From: Lysinibacillus sp. JNUCC-52
GTDB taxonomy: Bacteria; Bacillota; Bacilli; Bacillales_A; Planococcaceae
DNA length: 64,000 nt
Direction: 5' to 3'
Assembly: GCF_015999545.1 (NCBI RefSeq)
Contig: NZ_CP065546.1
Span: 4,248,001-4,312,000, forward strand
Below, piece by piece: positions 24,668 through 33,727 of this stretch. Each line of letters opens with the position of its first letter. Positions within the stretch are counted from its first letter, which is position 1. The notes beneath the pieces are model-generated. The model had not been told where the DNA came from. It saw only the letters and a list, made by a program, of their open reading frames with translations, and ran no database searches. Both the position numbers and the translations under genes were made by a program.

Positions 24668-26548
24668 ATGTTAGGCAAGTCATTGAATCATCGTTACATC
24701 CCTGGATTAGATGGGATTAGAGCATTAGCAGTATTAGCTGTAATTGCTTATCATTTTAACTTTCGATGGGCCAGTGGAGGATTCCTCGGAGTTGATATAT
24801 TTTTTGTATTATCAGGTTACTTAATTACCTCAACAATTTTACCGATGCAAGGGGAGCAAATAACAATTAATTTGCGTAAATTTTGGATTGGACGCTTTAG
24901 ACGCCTAGTTCCAGCTGCGTATGTCATGATAATGACTACCTTTGTGTGGGTCATGTTATTTCATAAAGAGCTACTTAATACGTTACGAGGAGATGCTCTT
25001 TCCTCCATTTTTTATTCGAGTAATTGGTGGTTTATTTATCACAAACTATCTTATTTTGATAGTTTTGGGTCGCCTTCTCCTTTGAAAAATTTATGGTCGT
25101 TAGCGATTGAGGAACAATTTTATGTTATTTGGCCAATTGTATTAATCATTGGATTGTCTATTGTGAAAAAACAAAGCAAATTTTCTAACATTATTTTTAT
25201 TGGAGCAATTTGTTCAGCAATCCTTATGGCTATCTTATTTCAGCCTGGAGCTGATCCTAGTCGCATTTATTTTGGAACAGATACTCGTTCATTTGAATTA
25301 CTAATCGGTTGTTGGTTAGCCTTCGTTTGGCCGATGAAAAGACTTTCTACTAAAAAGCTTTCTACAAAGCATGTTTATGAGCTCAATAGTATCGGTGTAA
25401 TTACCTTTATAATTTTTATTGTAAGTATTTTATTTGTAGATGAATACCAAGCATTTTTATACAGAGGTGGTATGTTCCTATTTTGTATGAATGCTGCGCT
25501 ATTAATTGCCTGTGTTTGTCATCCAGCTAGTTTCTTAGGAAAACTACTCTCATGGAAACCACTTTGCTGGATTGGTTCTCGATCATATGGAATTTATTTA
25601 TGGCATTACCCAATAATAGTGCTAAGTACTCCTGTTCATGAAATAGGCAATCCAGTTTATTGGCGTGTCGCTTTACAGCTAGTGTTTATATTAATCGTCG
25701 CAGAATTGTCGTATCGTTTTATTGAAATGCCGATTCGTAAACAAGGATTCCGAACATACTTCCGACAATATTTAGTTATCAATCCAAGCAAGTGGCACAA
25801 TTTTTCAATTGCAAGAAAGATAGCAACTGCTATTATTCCGCTATTTATATTAGTATTTTTTACAGGTATGACAGGGGTAGTAGGGGAAGCACAACACGAC
25901 TCTAAGGAGAATTACCCTACAAATATTAAAATAAATGGTGAAGAACATTCTATTAAAGATTCGGCTCAACAAAATAAGACTGATGAAGAAGTAGGACCGT
26001 CAGTGGAAAAAAATGACGATACATCTCAAACAGAACAAGATGAGCCGATTGAAAATCCTATAAAAAAACCGTATAAGGAACTATTAGCAATCGGGGATTC
26101 AGTCATGATTGATATTGCAACGCGTTTACATACGCTCTACCCTAACATTACAATCGATGGAAAAATAGGGAGACAAGTTTCACAAGCAGTAAAATTGGTT
26201 CCTAGTTACACTCGCTTCAATCAACAAGAAAAAGCGGTCATTATTCAATTAGGCACAAATGGCTATTTTACAAATGACCAGATTGACACGCTACTCGGAG
26301 CGTTCTCGCAAGCTCAAATTTACCTAGTGAATACACGTGTACCCCGTCCATGGGAAACAAAAGTAAATAATGCTTTAGCAACTAAAGCACATGAGTATAA
26401 CAATATTACGTTAATTGATTGGCATTCAACAGCGCTTAACCATCCAGAGTATTTTGCTCCAGATGGCGTCCATTTAGAACCAAAAGGGGTAGAAGCGCTA
26501 TGTAACCTTATTCAACAAGCGATCGATGCGCATCAGAAAGAAGTATAA
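24668..26548 (+). CDS. OatA-type O-acetyltransferase (acyltransferase 3 plus SGNH domain)
   Basis: A 626-residue two-domain membrane enzyme. Residues 1-400 hold an acyltransferase 3 domain with about eleven helices (RYIPGLDGIRALAVLAVIA; family His and Arg present). A hydrophilic linker follows, then an SGNH hydrolase domain with block I AIGDSVM, block III GTNG and block V DGVHLEP, giving the Ser-His-Asp triad. This layout is that of OatA/YrhL, which O-acetylates peptidoglycan or other envelope glycans on the outer face. ATG 24668 with TTGGAGGAAAC is chosen over the ATG at 24632. It stands alone between two terminators. Confidence 0.9.
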   Translation: MLGKSLNHRYIPGLDGIRALAVLAVIAYHFNFRWASGGFLGVDIFFVLSGYLITSTILPMQGEQITINLRKFWIGRFRRLVPAAYVMIMTTFVWVMLFHKELLNTLRGDALSSIFYSSNWWFIYHKLSYFDSFGSPSPLKNLWSLAIEEQFYVIWPIVLIIGLSIVKKQSKFSNIIFIGAICSAILMAILFQPGADPSRIYFGTDTRSFELLIGCWLAFVWPMKRLSTKKLSTKHVYELNSIGVITFIIFIVSILFVDEYQAFLYRGGMFLFCMNAALLIACVCHPASFLGKLLSWKPLCWIGSRSYGIYLWHYPIIVLSTPVHEIGNPVYWRVALQLVFILIVAELSYRFIEMPIRKQGFRTYFRQYLVINPSKWHNFSIARKIATAIIPLFILVFFTGMTGVVGEAQHDSKENYPTNIKINGEEHSIKDSAQQNKTDEEVGPSVEKNDDTSQTEQDEPIENPIKKPYKELLAIGDSVMIDIATRLHTLYPNITIDGKIGRQVSQAVKLVPSYTRFNQQEKAVIIQLGTNGYFTNDQIDTLLGAFSQAQIYLVNTRVPRPWETKVNNALATKAHEYNNITLIDWHSTALNHPEYFAPDGVHLEPKGVEALCNLIQQAIDAHQKEV

Positions 26549-26604
26549 TGATTCAGCCCATAGACACCATATTCTCACTTCAATGTAGAAGTTCATGAAA
26601 ATAC

Positions 26605-26648
26605 AAAGAGACCAGCTGCTTATAGTTAAGCAGCTGGTCTCTCTTTTA
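26605..26648 (+). terminator. Terminator of the OatA-like gene
   Basis: A 15-bp stem, AGAGACCAGCTGCTTA with TAAGCAGCTGGTCTCT, is followed by CTTTTA. The remaining 280 bases to lepA hold only the candidate lepA promoter. Confidence 0.92.
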
Positions 26649-26871
26649 ATTTAGATATAGGATAAGGAATTTAAAAATACTAATTTAATGCAATAATACC
26701 ATTTTTTATTAAGATTATACACACACTCGCCATATTTATGCTGTTCCTTCTAGAAAGCTATATTTAGCTTAAGTGCCCTAATTAGGTGCTATTTTTTGCA
26801 TTGAAATGCAGAAGATAAGAAACATAAATAAGAGTAACCATTGATTTAACAGCATTTATGCCGTTCTAATG

Positions 26872-26901
26872 TTGTGGTTTGTATATGGTTCATAGTATAA
26901 T
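26872..26901 (+). promoter_or_regulatory. Candidate sigma-A promoter of lepA
   Basis: TATAAT at 26896-26901 is 18 bases after TTGTGG (26872-26877). The -10 is perfect and the -35 has four of six consensus bases. It lies 30 bases before the lepA start. Confidence 0.4.
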
Positions 26902-26930
26902 TCATTATAGTTTAATTAGGAGTGGAAGAG

Positions 26931-28757
26931 ATGAACCGAGAAGCACGATTAAAAAGACAAGAGAATATTCGAAATTTCTCTATTATTGCACATATTGACC
27001 ACGGGAAATCAACGCTTGCTGACCGTATTTTAGAGCAAACGAAATCACTGACATCCCGTGAAATGAAAGCACAGCTACTCGACTCAATGGATTTAGAGCG
27101 TGAGCGAGGCATAACAATTAAGTTAAATGCAGTCCAATTAAAATATGAAGCTAAAGATGGCGAAGTGTATACATTCCATTTAATCGACACACCTGGACAT
27201 GTCGATTTCACATATGAAGTATCACGTAGTTTAGCTGCTTGTGAGGGCGCTATTTTAGTTGTGGATGCAGCACAAGGCATTGAAGCGCAAACGCTGGCTA
27301 ACGTTTACCTAGCACTTGATAACGACCTTGAAATACTACCAGTTATCAATAAAATTGACTTACCTGCGGCAGATCCAGAGCGTGTTCGTCAAGAAGTTGA
27401 AGATGTCATTGGTTTAGATGCATCTGAAGCGGTATTAGCGTCTGCAAAAGCTGGTATTGGAATTGAAGATATTTTAGAGCAAATTGTTGAAAAGGTTCCT
27501 GCACCAACAGGTGATCCAGAGGCACCGTTACAAGCACTTATTTTTGACTCTGTATACGATGCCTATAAAGGTGTTATTATCTCTATTCGTATTATGAATG
27601 GTACTGTTAAACCAGGTGATAAAATTCGCATGATGGCGACAGGCGCAGAATTTGATGTTATTGAAGTCGGCGTACATACTCCGAAAAGTGTACCGCAAAG
27701 TGAATTAACGGTTGGTGATGTTGGTTACTTAACAGCGTCAATTAAAAATGTAGGTGATACGCGCGTAGGGGATACTGTAACATTTGCGAGTCGCCCAGCA
27801 GCTGAGCCATTAGCGGGTTATCGTCGTTTAAATCCAATGGTGTACTGTGGATTATATCCAATCGATACAGCTAAGTATAATGACTTACGTGATGCCTTAG
27901 AAAAATTAGAGTTAAATGACTCAGCATTGCAGTATGAGCCTGAAACGTCACAAGCGTTAGGTTTCGGTTTCCGTTGTGGTTTCTTAGGACTTCTTCATAT
28001 GGAAATCATTCAAGAACGTATTGAACGTGAATTTAACATCGATTTAATTACAACAGCACCATCTGTTATTTACGAAGTGCATATGACAGATGGTACGTCC
28101 ATTAAAGTCGACAACCCATCATTTATGCCTGACCCACAAAAGATCGATCGTGTTGAAGAGCCATATGTGAAAGCAACGATTATGGTACCGAATGATTACG
28201 TTGGGGCGGTTATGGAACTTTGCCAAATGAAACGTGGTAATTTCATGACAATGGACTATATTGATACATCACGTGTCAGCATTATTTATGAAATGCCATT
28301 AGCTGAAATTGTCTATGACTTTTTCGATTATTTAAAATCAAATACAAAAGGCTATGCATCATTTGACTATGAGCTAATCGGTTACCAGCCTTCAAAACTA
28401 GTGAAGATGGATATCCTACTAAATGCTGAGCAAGTCGATGCACTAAGCTTTATCGTTCACCGCGACTTCGCTTATGAACGTGGCAAAATTATCGTAGAAA
28501 AACTAAAAGAATTAATTCCACGTCAACAATTCGAAGTACCGATTCAAGCCGCAGTTGGACAAAAAATTGTCGCGCGTTCAACAATTAAAGCGATGCGTAA
28601 AAACGTATTAGCGAAATGTTACGGCGGAGATATTTCCCGTAAACGTAAACTTCTTGATAAACAAAAAGAAGGTAAAAAACGTATGAAACAAGTCGGCTCC
28701 GTCGAAGTACCACAAGAAGCGTTCATGGCTGTACTGAAGATGGATGATTCGAAGTAA
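26931..28757 (+). CDS. lepA: Elongation factor 4 (LepA)
   Basis: A 608-residue ribosome-binding GTPase that acts in translation initiation or back-translocation. The G domain has AHIDHGKST (G1), RERGITI (G2), DTPGHVDF (G3), NKIDLP (G4) and SAKAGIG (G5); domains II, III, V and the LepA C-terminal domain follow and end AVLKMDDSK. The ATG at 26931 is preferred to the GTG at 26922 because AGGAG lies eight bases upstream. In B. subtilis the next gene is hemW; here hemW is 35 kb away. The 3' end is the site of repeated DNA insertion (see repeats). Confidence 0.97.
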   Translation: MNREARLKRQENIRNFSIIAHIDHGKSTLADRILEQTKSLTSREMKAQLLDSMDLERERGITIKLNAVQLKYEAKDGEVYTFHLIDTPGHVDFTYEVSRSLAACEGAILVVDAAQGIEAQTLANVYLALDNDLEILPVINKIDLPAADPERVRQEVEDVIGLDASEAVLASAKAGIGIEDILEQIVEKVPAPTGDPEAPLQALIFDSVYDAYKGVIISIRIMNGTVKPGDKIRMMATGAEFDVIEVGVHTPKSVPQSELTVGDVGYLTASIKNVGDTRVGDTVTFASRPAAEPLAGYRRLNPMVYCGLYPIDTAKYNDLRDALEKLELNDSALQYEPETSQALGFGFRCGFLGLLHMEIIQERIEREFNIDLITTAPSVIYEVHMTDGTSIKVDNPSFMPDPQKIDRVEEPYVKATIMVPNDYVGAVMELCQMKRGNFMTMDYIDTSRVSIIYEMPLAEIVYDFFDYLKSNTKGYASFDYELIGYQPSKLVKMDILLNAEQVDALSFIVHRDFAYERGKIIVEKLKELIPRQQFEVPIQAAVGQKIVARSTIKAMRKNVLAKCYGGDISRKRKLLDKQKEGKKRMKQVGSVEVPQEAFMAVLKMDDSK

Positions 28758-28816
28758 TTCAGTAGTAGTAAGAGTTTGTAACGTATTTTGATAAATTATT
28801 ATAGGGTTAAATGGTG
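28711..28816 (+). repeat. lepA 3' end, copy 1 of a threefold direct repeat (probable attachment site)
   Basis: The last codons of lepA and about 60 bases beyond it. About 95 bases recur at 30975-31068 and a shorter, more diverged version at 32899-32943. The best conserved core in copies 1 and 2 is GATGATTCGAAGTAATTCAG followed by GTAAGAGTTTGTAACGTATT after a few mismatches. The arrangement (intact gene at left, gene-end fragments at right, recombinase gene between) is that of elements integrated at the 3' end of a gene. Confidence 0.8.
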
Positions 28817-28841
28817 GGGCTCCCCACCAATTCCCCACCAT
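28811..28841 (+). repeat. Paired CCCCACCA repeats, candidate recombinase arm sites (left end)
   Basis: CCCCACCA occurs at 28822 and 28833, in direct repeat at 11-base spacing, and an inverted copy (TGGTGGGG) lies at 28812. A degenerate pair with the same 11-base spacing lies at 30844-30863 near the other end of the element. Direct repeats just inside the ends of integrative elements are often arm-binding sites for the recombinase; that role here is inferred. Confidence 0.45.
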
Positions 28842-28861
28842 AAAAAAATATGTTAGTAATT

Positions 28862-29706
28862 TTATATATCTTGAGCAAATGAATCAAAGATGTTCGTGGC
28901 ATCTCTGGCCATTTTCTCAGTGAGGTGGACATAGCGATCTTCTGTTACGGCAGCTCGACTATGTCCTAATCTTTTTTGTACAGTTTTAACAGGAGTACCA
29001 TTCTCGATTAAAGTCGTAGCATGTGTAGGGCGTAGAGAATGATAATTAAAAGTAATATTTAATTTTTCTAGTGTTATATTTGATTACACTTGGTGTACAA
29101 TGTTCACCACTTTCTTTTTGCACTTCTGCATTACCAAAAGGAATCGTACGATAACCAGCCTTTGATTTAGGAGGTCTAGGTTGCCATTGAATTTTTCCGT
29201 TTTCATCTTTAATACCAACCAGTTGTTGCTCAACTTCCAGTGTCATTTCTTCGAAATTTATATGTTTCCATTCAAGACCACAAACTTCTCCAACACGTAA
29301 TCCACAATGCAAGCCAATATGAAATGGTAGATAAAAAGGATGATCTTCATTTATTGTGCTATTAATGCCTCTTAAGTTTTCTTTCGATTGGATTTTTAAC
29401 TCTTCACGAGTAGGTTTTCTATTTTTGTCTCTCATTAATTCCACATAATGCATTTGGTTTTTATTTGATGTATTTATACGGATATACAGCATGATTTAAG
29501 GACTTACTAAGGATACCCACGATAATGCTCAAAGTTTGACGAGCGTAACCCTCACGCGATTTTAGATTAATAAACTGTTGCAATACATGGGGAGTCAATG
29601 ATTTCACTTTATACTTACCCAAATGAGGTATTATGTGAATTCTAATCGTCGACTCGTAATTATAATACGTATTGGGCTCTAATTTGAGCTCAACATATTC
29701 ATGCAT
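28862..29706 (-). pseudogene. Tyrosine recombinase/phage-type integrase, broken by at least two frame disruptions
   Basis: Three minus-strand pieces in the right order make up a phage-type integrase. The N-terminal core-binding part (29706-29461) has ESTIRIHIIPHLGKYKVKSLTP. The middle (29492-29046) has the catalytic-Arg motif GLHCGLRVGEVCGLEW. The C-terminal piece (about 29075-28862) has HSLRPTHATTLIENG, RLGHSRA and VTEDRYVHL. The frame shifts near 29470 and again near 29080, where 30 or more residues also seem to be missing; a TAG just upstream of 29706 cuts off the N-terminal arm domain. The enzyme cannot be active as it stands. It lies directly beside the lepA end, where the integrase of an element at this site would be. 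Confidence 0.88.
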
Positions 29707-29926
29707 CCTTTCTATAACTGGCTAAAGGAAAGAGATAGCCTTTCACAATCAAATTAGTAATAAACCATTTATTTTAGAGAATTGGGTAGAATGGTAGATG
29801 GATGAAATAATGTAATGGAAAAACACTCTACTTTTGTTGGATTTTTAACATTCGTTGCTAGAATATTAGATTACTAGTATATAATACTGAGAGATTATTT
29901 TTTTAAAACTGAGTAGGAGGAGAATA

Positions 29927-30694
29927 ATGAAAAAAATACTTATTGTGTTACTAACAGCATTTGTAATCGCAGTAGTAAATCCAACAAAATCAGAAGCAAA
30001 AGTAATGTATGATGGAGCAGAGGTTGTAAAAGAGCAAACAGGAAAAATGACCTTTAAAAAAGACATCAAGGTATACAAGAAAAATTCAGATGGTACGTTT
30101 GATTCGTTAGTGGTTAAGTCAAATAACTTCTTTAGAACGTATGATATTGAAAAATATGATGGCAAAATATTTTACCAGATGGGGCAATATCGCGTACAAG
30201 CAACGGATTTGGTAATTTTCAAAGAAGTACCAATAAAAATTCGTTCATCTTTCTATAACAATCCAACTTATATTTATATTAATCGTGACCAAATTGGATA
30301 CTTTAAGAGTTACGGAAAATATTTTAATAAAGATGAAAAGCTCAATGGACAAGCGGCCAAGATTTCTTTCTCAAATGACGAACAATTCCTTTCTTATTGT
30401 TTCATGGATGCAGATGGAGAAATATGTATGGGATATCAAGGGACAGATATTAAAATAGCAGAAACGATAAAAAGAAAAGAAGGCGTGCATTATGAGTTAA
30501 CAGCGGATACGCGAGCGCAACTTAGTCCAATAGAGGGATACGTTCGAGCTGATGATAACAGAATGTATTTAAAGGGAAGCGTTTTTTCATCGCTAGGTAT
30601 AGAAATTAATGGTTATCTATATGTAAGGAATGAATCGGATTCGTTAGTTAGCTATTTTCCAATAAAATTATTAAAGTCAGTTGGAGATAAGTGA
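29927..30694 (+). CDS. Secreted protein of unknown function
   Basis: A 255-residue protein with a signal peptide: Lys-rich start, hydrophobic core ILIVLLTAFVIAVV, and probable cleavage after SEA near residue 24. The mature part is mostly beta by composition, with DIKVYKKNSDGTFDSLVVKS and a tyrosine-rich middle; I recognise no family. A strong GTAGGAGGAGAA ribosome-binding site and a following terminator show an intact unit. It is the only intact gene between the first two lepA-end copies, so it is probably cargo of the integrated element. Confidence 0.75.
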   Translation: MKKILIVLLTAFVIAVVNPTKSEAKVMYDGAEVVKEQTGKMTFKKDIKVYKKNSDGTFDSLVVKSNNFFRTYDIEKYDGKIFYQMGQYRVQATDLVIFKEVPIKIRSSFYNNPTYIYINRDQIGYFKSYGKYFNKDEKLNGQAAKISFSNDEQFLSYCFMDADGEICMGYQGTDIKIAETIKRKEGVHYELTADTRAQLSPIEGYVRADDNRMYLKGSVFSSLGIEINGYLYVRNESDSLVSYFPIKLLKSVGDK

Positions 30695-30710
30695 TATATT
30701 ATGAATTATA

Positions 30711-30750
30711 TATAGCTCTCTTATTTAATTGATAAGGGGGCTATTTATAT
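30711..30750 (+). terminator. Terminator of the secreted-protein gene
   Basis: ATAGCTCTCTTATT pairs imperfectly with GATAAGGGGGCTAT and is followed by TTATAT. It begins 17 bases after the stop. Confidence 0.65.
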
Positions 30751-30843
30751 GGTTGTTGATATACAATGTTTGTCAATGTCTTGGTCTTAGCTGAATAAAC
30801 AATAATAAGACCACTCTGTGATGGGTGGCAATTTTGTTATTTT

Positions 30844-30863
30844 TCCCATCATATCCCCACTAA
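30844..30863 (+). repeat. Degenerate CCCCACCA-like pair near the right end of the element
   Basis: TCCCATCATA and TCCCCACTAA are spaced 11 bases apart and match the left-end pair at 28822-28841 at 14 of 20 positions by eye. Proposed second recombinase arm site; low certainty. Confidence 0.3.
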
Positions 30864-30921
30864 TGATAGTAAATAAGCGAAGATAAAACCTATATACAAC
30901 TAGATAAAATTAAATAAAAAA

Positions 30922-30960
30922 CAACCGACAAACCGTTATATATCATAGGATTGTCGGTTG
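30922..30960. terminator. Perfect 10-bp hairpin near the right end of the element
   Basis: CAACCGACAA (30922-30931) pairs exactly with TTGTCGGTTG (30951-30960). An A-rich run precedes it, so on the minus strand it would act as a terminator; on the plus strand it lacks a T run. Confidence 0.5.
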
Positions 30961-30974
30961 AATACAATGTTTCT

Positions 30975-31068
30975 ACAGGAAGGGTTCATGGCTGTACAGA
31001 AGATAGATGATTCGAAGTAATTCAGTAATGGTAAGAGTTTGTAACGTATTTTTTTAGGGTTCAATGGT
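30975..31068 (+). repeat. lepA 3' end, copy 2 (probable att site remnant)
   Basis: About 94 bases matching 28711-28816 at roughly 85%. It would encode QEGFMAVQKIDDSK and a stop in the lepA frame, then the same 3' flank (GTAAGAGTTTGTAACGTATT). It has no start or upstream lepA sequence, so it is a gene-end fragment left by integration rather than a gene. The match ends close to AATGGT, near 28816 and 31067. Confidence 0.8.
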
Positions 31069-31094
31069 AACTAACGAATAAATATATCTGAGTT

Positions 31095-31127
31095 AAGCCT
31101 TTCACATTTCTGTGGAGGGCTTTTCTT
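31095..31127 (+). terminator. Hairpin after lepA-end copy 2
   Basis: AAGCC...CACA pairs with TGTG...GGCTT, followed by TTCTTATT. It may be the old terminator that followed the earlier lepA junction. Confidence 0.5.
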
Positions 31128-31375
31128 ATTCAAAAATAGGAGATGAGCCTTATGAGAGGTATTGATTTGAACCAGTTATGAGAACTGAAACAAAAGCTTT
31201 ATTGCGCACGCTGTTAAGGACGGTATTATTTCAGGATTTATAAAATGGTATAACTGACCATTTATCGGTTTATATGTCACCAATTCAGCAGAGAGGTAGT
31301 AAATGATAAGTGATAACAGTTTTCCTTGCTTTTGCATACTATAGGAGCATGTATGCAAAAAGAGGAGGATAAAAT

Positions 31376-31600
31376 ATGGTAATGCCTTCATATAATCAGA
31401 GAATTACTCCCCAACAGGCAATGCAGATTGCTGTGCAAAGAGTACCTGGCCAGATCATTCATTATGGTATGGATATGGAAAACGGCACTTTAGTGTATGA
31501 AATATTCATTTTAACTGCTCAAAATAAGATTTATGAAGTAGAAGTAAATGCAAAGACAGGTGTAGTTCGAAAAATTGAAGAAGAGAATGATTATGATTAA
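31376..31600 (+). CDS. Small PepSY-domain protein
   Basis: A 74-residue protein made almost wholly of one PepSY domain: ITPQQAMQIAVQRVPG, then LVYEIFILTAQNKIYEVEV and DAKTG-like NAKTGVV. PepSY domains often inhibit or chaperone peptidases or sense cations. There is no signal peptide, so it should be cytoplasmic, which is unusual for the domain. AGAGGAGGATAAAAT precedes the ATG. It lies between lepA-end copies 2 and 3. Confidence 0.8.
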   Translation: MVMPSYNQRITPQQAMQIAVQRVPGQIIHYGMDMENGTLVYEIFILTAQNKIYEVEVNAKTGVVRKIEEENDYD

Positions 31601-31659
31601 TTAAAAATAAAAGGACAGGACTTACTTAGTTGAATAAACAATAAAAAATGACTCCGAAA

Positions 31660-31784
31660 TGAACTGCACCTCAATTGTTAGACACAATCTAACAATTGAG
31701 GTGCGTTTAATATGGTTAAGATTACACTAGACAATTACTTTACTTACAAAAGTATAAAATGTCTAACTTTTTGGGTTCACTTCA
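31660..31784 (+). mobile_element. 125-bp remnant of an IS3-family (IS150-like) element
   Basis: The left end TGAACTGCACCTCAATTGTT (31660 on) and the right end (31761-31784, reading GTCTAACTTTTTGGGTTCAC then TTCA) form imperfect 24-bp terminal inverted repeats, similar to those of IS150-group elements. Next to the left end is the hairpin CAATTGTTAGA/TCTAACAATTG. A start of a short frame follows (ATGGTTAAGATTAC), which would be orfA, but almost all of the transposase is missing, so the element is internally deleted. No clear target duplication is visible. Confidence 0.65.
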
Positions 31785-31826
31785 AATATGGGTGGTCAAA
31801 ATAAATAAAACCTAATTAATCTTATA

Positions 31827-31991
31827 TTATAATGAGGTTGATTTACTTTTCTTCTCATTAATTATAAGGTCTTCTTGATTTTGTGGGCGAGCAGTTTCAG
31901 TATGTCCGACACGCTCATTAGGTTTTTTAATATTTGATTGTTTTGTTGGCTCGTCTGTTGCAAATTCTGTATCTTTCTTATCCCTTTTCAT
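31827..31991 (-). CDS. Small hydrophilic protein, 54 residues
   Basis: A 54-residue charged, probably unfolded protein (MKRDKKDTEFATDEPTKQSN at its start), rich in Lys, Glu, Thr and Gln and without a hydrophobic stretch. AGGAGGTGTTGAA lies before the ATG, which makes it a likely real gene. It resembles small spore-associated proteins in composition only. It is antisense to its neighbours, within the second lepA-end interval. Confidence 0.55.
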   Translation of the reverse strand: MKRDKKDTEFATDEPTKQSNIKKPNERVGHTETARPQNQEDLIINEKKSKSTSL

Positions 31992-32180
31992 TTCAACACC
32001 TCCTAAAGATATTATTTAACTTATCTCAATAAAATATCCTTGTTTATTTCGACTTCATACTTACAACTATAGCGGAGCTGGTTTTTTAATTTGCAATGAA
32101 AGAGCCATAGCGAAGAGTTAACGATTCTTCACTTTAAAATGCCAATAAATGGTCGATATATAAACAAGAGGTGATGTAAT

Positions 32181-32888
32181 ATGAAACTTACGAATGAAGT
32201 AAATTCTTCTAATTTCATGAAGTTGTCAAATGGATCAGCAATTAAGCCTAAATTGGTTCAGCAAAATCTTATAGTACATAAAGATACATTAACAATTGGA
32301 CAACAAGCTCGTAATTTGTTTAAAGGGCAGCAAGCTAAAACGAGTCTTATCGAAAGTTTAATGAAACAACGTGAGAATATTCAAAAGATGAAAAGTGATC
32401 TGAGTGAACGTACGTTGGAAAGCGGAGGCGACTTATCATCTATTAAGGAACAACTAAAAGATTTTGAAAAGCAAATAGCTGATATAGATGCGCAAATAGC
32501 TGAACAGCAAACGGATGAGCAAAAGAAAACGACAAACCAAAATGAACAGGATTTGAAAAGCGAAAAGCCATCCAACTCAATGGAAAATCTTTTAGAAAAA
32601 TCTGTTTCACTAGAACAAATGAAAACACTTGAGTTGACAAAGAATTCATTAGGACGTGAGCAAAATCGCCTTTCCAGTGAATTAGAGATGGATGCCGACC
32701 GAGGTATTTTTATTGATAGTAAATATGAAAAACTTTCGGATGTAGAGAATCGAATACAAACGGTTCAAGAACAAGTTGCTGAAGAAATCCAGAATAATGA
32801 TGATAAAGAACTAAATAAAGATGTTTCCCTAGCGCCTATAAGTGAAAAAGAAGTGCTTAATGAATCAAAAATGGACAATCAATGGTAA
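32181..32888 (+). CDS. Coiled-coil protein of unknown function
   Basis: A 235-residue, highly charged and mostly helical protein with no signal peptide or membrane segment. Coiled-coil stretches are likely near residues 55-110 (SLMKQRENIQKMKSDLSE, LKDFEKQIADIDAQIAEQ) and 140-205. AAGAGGTGATGTAAT is its ribosome-binding site. I do not recognise the family. It ends 11 bases before lepA-end copy 3 and is the last gene of the second interval. Confidence 0.7.
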   Translation: MKLTNEVNSSNFMKLSNGSAIKPKLVQQNLIVHKDTLTIGQQARNLFKGQQAKTSLIESLMKQRENIQKMKSDLSERTLESGGDLSSIKEQLKDFEKQIADIDAQIAEQQTDEQKKTTNQNEQDLKSEKPSNSMENLLEKSVSLEQMKTLELTKNSLGREQNRLSSELEMDADRGIFIDSKYEKLSDVENRIQTVQEQVAEEIQNNDDKELNKDVSLAPISEKEVLNESKMDNQW

Positions 32889-32898
32889 GCGAGAAAAA

Positions 32899-32943
32899 GC
32901 GTTATAAGCGGTGCTGAAGATGGACGAAGAAGTAATTCAGTAA
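32899..32943 (+). repeat. lepA 3' end, copy 3 (diverged att-like remnant)
   Basis: About 45 bases with GTGCTGAAGATGGACGAAG then AAGTAATTCAGTAA, matching 28721-28772 apart from a three-base gap and several changes. In the lepA frame it reads AVLKMDEE, like the LepA C-terminus (AVLKMDDSK). A good terminator follows at once (32980), which may be the original lepA terminator pushed away by insertions. Confidence 0.65.
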
Positions 32944-32977
32944 CCTCTATAATTTTAGCGCCAATAAAAAAAGTTAA

Positions 32978-33018
32978 ATAGCCCAGGCTCCCGAGTAATT
33001 GCGAGTCTGGGCTTTTGT
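32978..33018 (+). terminator. Terminator after lepA-end copy 3
   Basis: AGCCCAGGCTC (32980-32990) pairs with GAGTCTGGGCT (33003-33013) and a TTTTGTTA tail follows. Confidence 0.88.
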
Positions 33019-33171
33019 TATTCAGTTTATATAAGTAAAAAAATTTTTTAATAGTTATTTGAAAGCTCGCAGCAATTTTATCTAATTTAATTTTTTGAAC
33101 AAAAAAGGATAATATAAGTAAATATAGAAATGGTTATCTTATAGTAAAAAAATGACGGGAGGCAAGTTATT

Positions 33172-33561
33172 GTGACCATACCAATAAATAAAACACCGAT
33201 TAAAAACCAAATAGGCGGTGTATTTGTTCCAGTACGTGATCTAGAAAAAGCAAGAGAATGGTACAGTAAAATACTCGGATTAGAAGGGGGAGAAATATGT
33301 TTCGGGCATTTATACACAGCACCAATGATGGGAACGGCAGGTTTGATGTTAGATACAATGCCTAAGTGGAGAAAGGAAGATGGGGATATTTCAACCTATC
33401 AAGCTCCCTTTATTCAGTTACTAACAAATGATATCCAAGCTTCTTATCAATTTATGAAAGAAAATGATGTTGAACTTGTGACGGAGATTGAGGACAATTT
33501 TTATTTTGTAATTAAAGATCCAGATGGAAATTTATTGATGATTTGTAGGGGAATATCTTAA
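33172..33561 (+). CDS. VOC (glyoxalase/bleomycin resistance) superfamily protein
   Basis: A 129-residue single vicinal-oxygen-chelate domain: GGVFVPVRDLEKAREWYSK at the start and FYFVIKDPDGNLLMICRG at the end, the usual first and last metal-side motifs. Members include lyases, dioxygenases and drug-binding proteins; the role here is unknown. It starts with GTG at 33172 behind GGGAGGC. Confidence 0.85.
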   Translation: MTIPINKTPIKNQIGGVFVPVRDLEKAREWYSKILGLEGGEICFGHLYTAPMMGTAGLMLDTMPKWRKEDGDISTYQAPFIQLLTNDIQASYQFMKENDVELVTEIEDNFYFVIKDPDGNLLMICRGIS

Positions 33562-33727
33562 ACAAGATTTAGTCAACTACAAGCTTCACTGGCTGATATT
33601 CATAATTAAGTACCTCTTATGCCAATTTTTTTACCACTTATCATGAGAAAAACAAATCCTCTAAAATTTAATGCTACATTAAGGACTGAGGAACGTATTT
33701 CTAAAATAAATTTTAGGGGACCGCACA

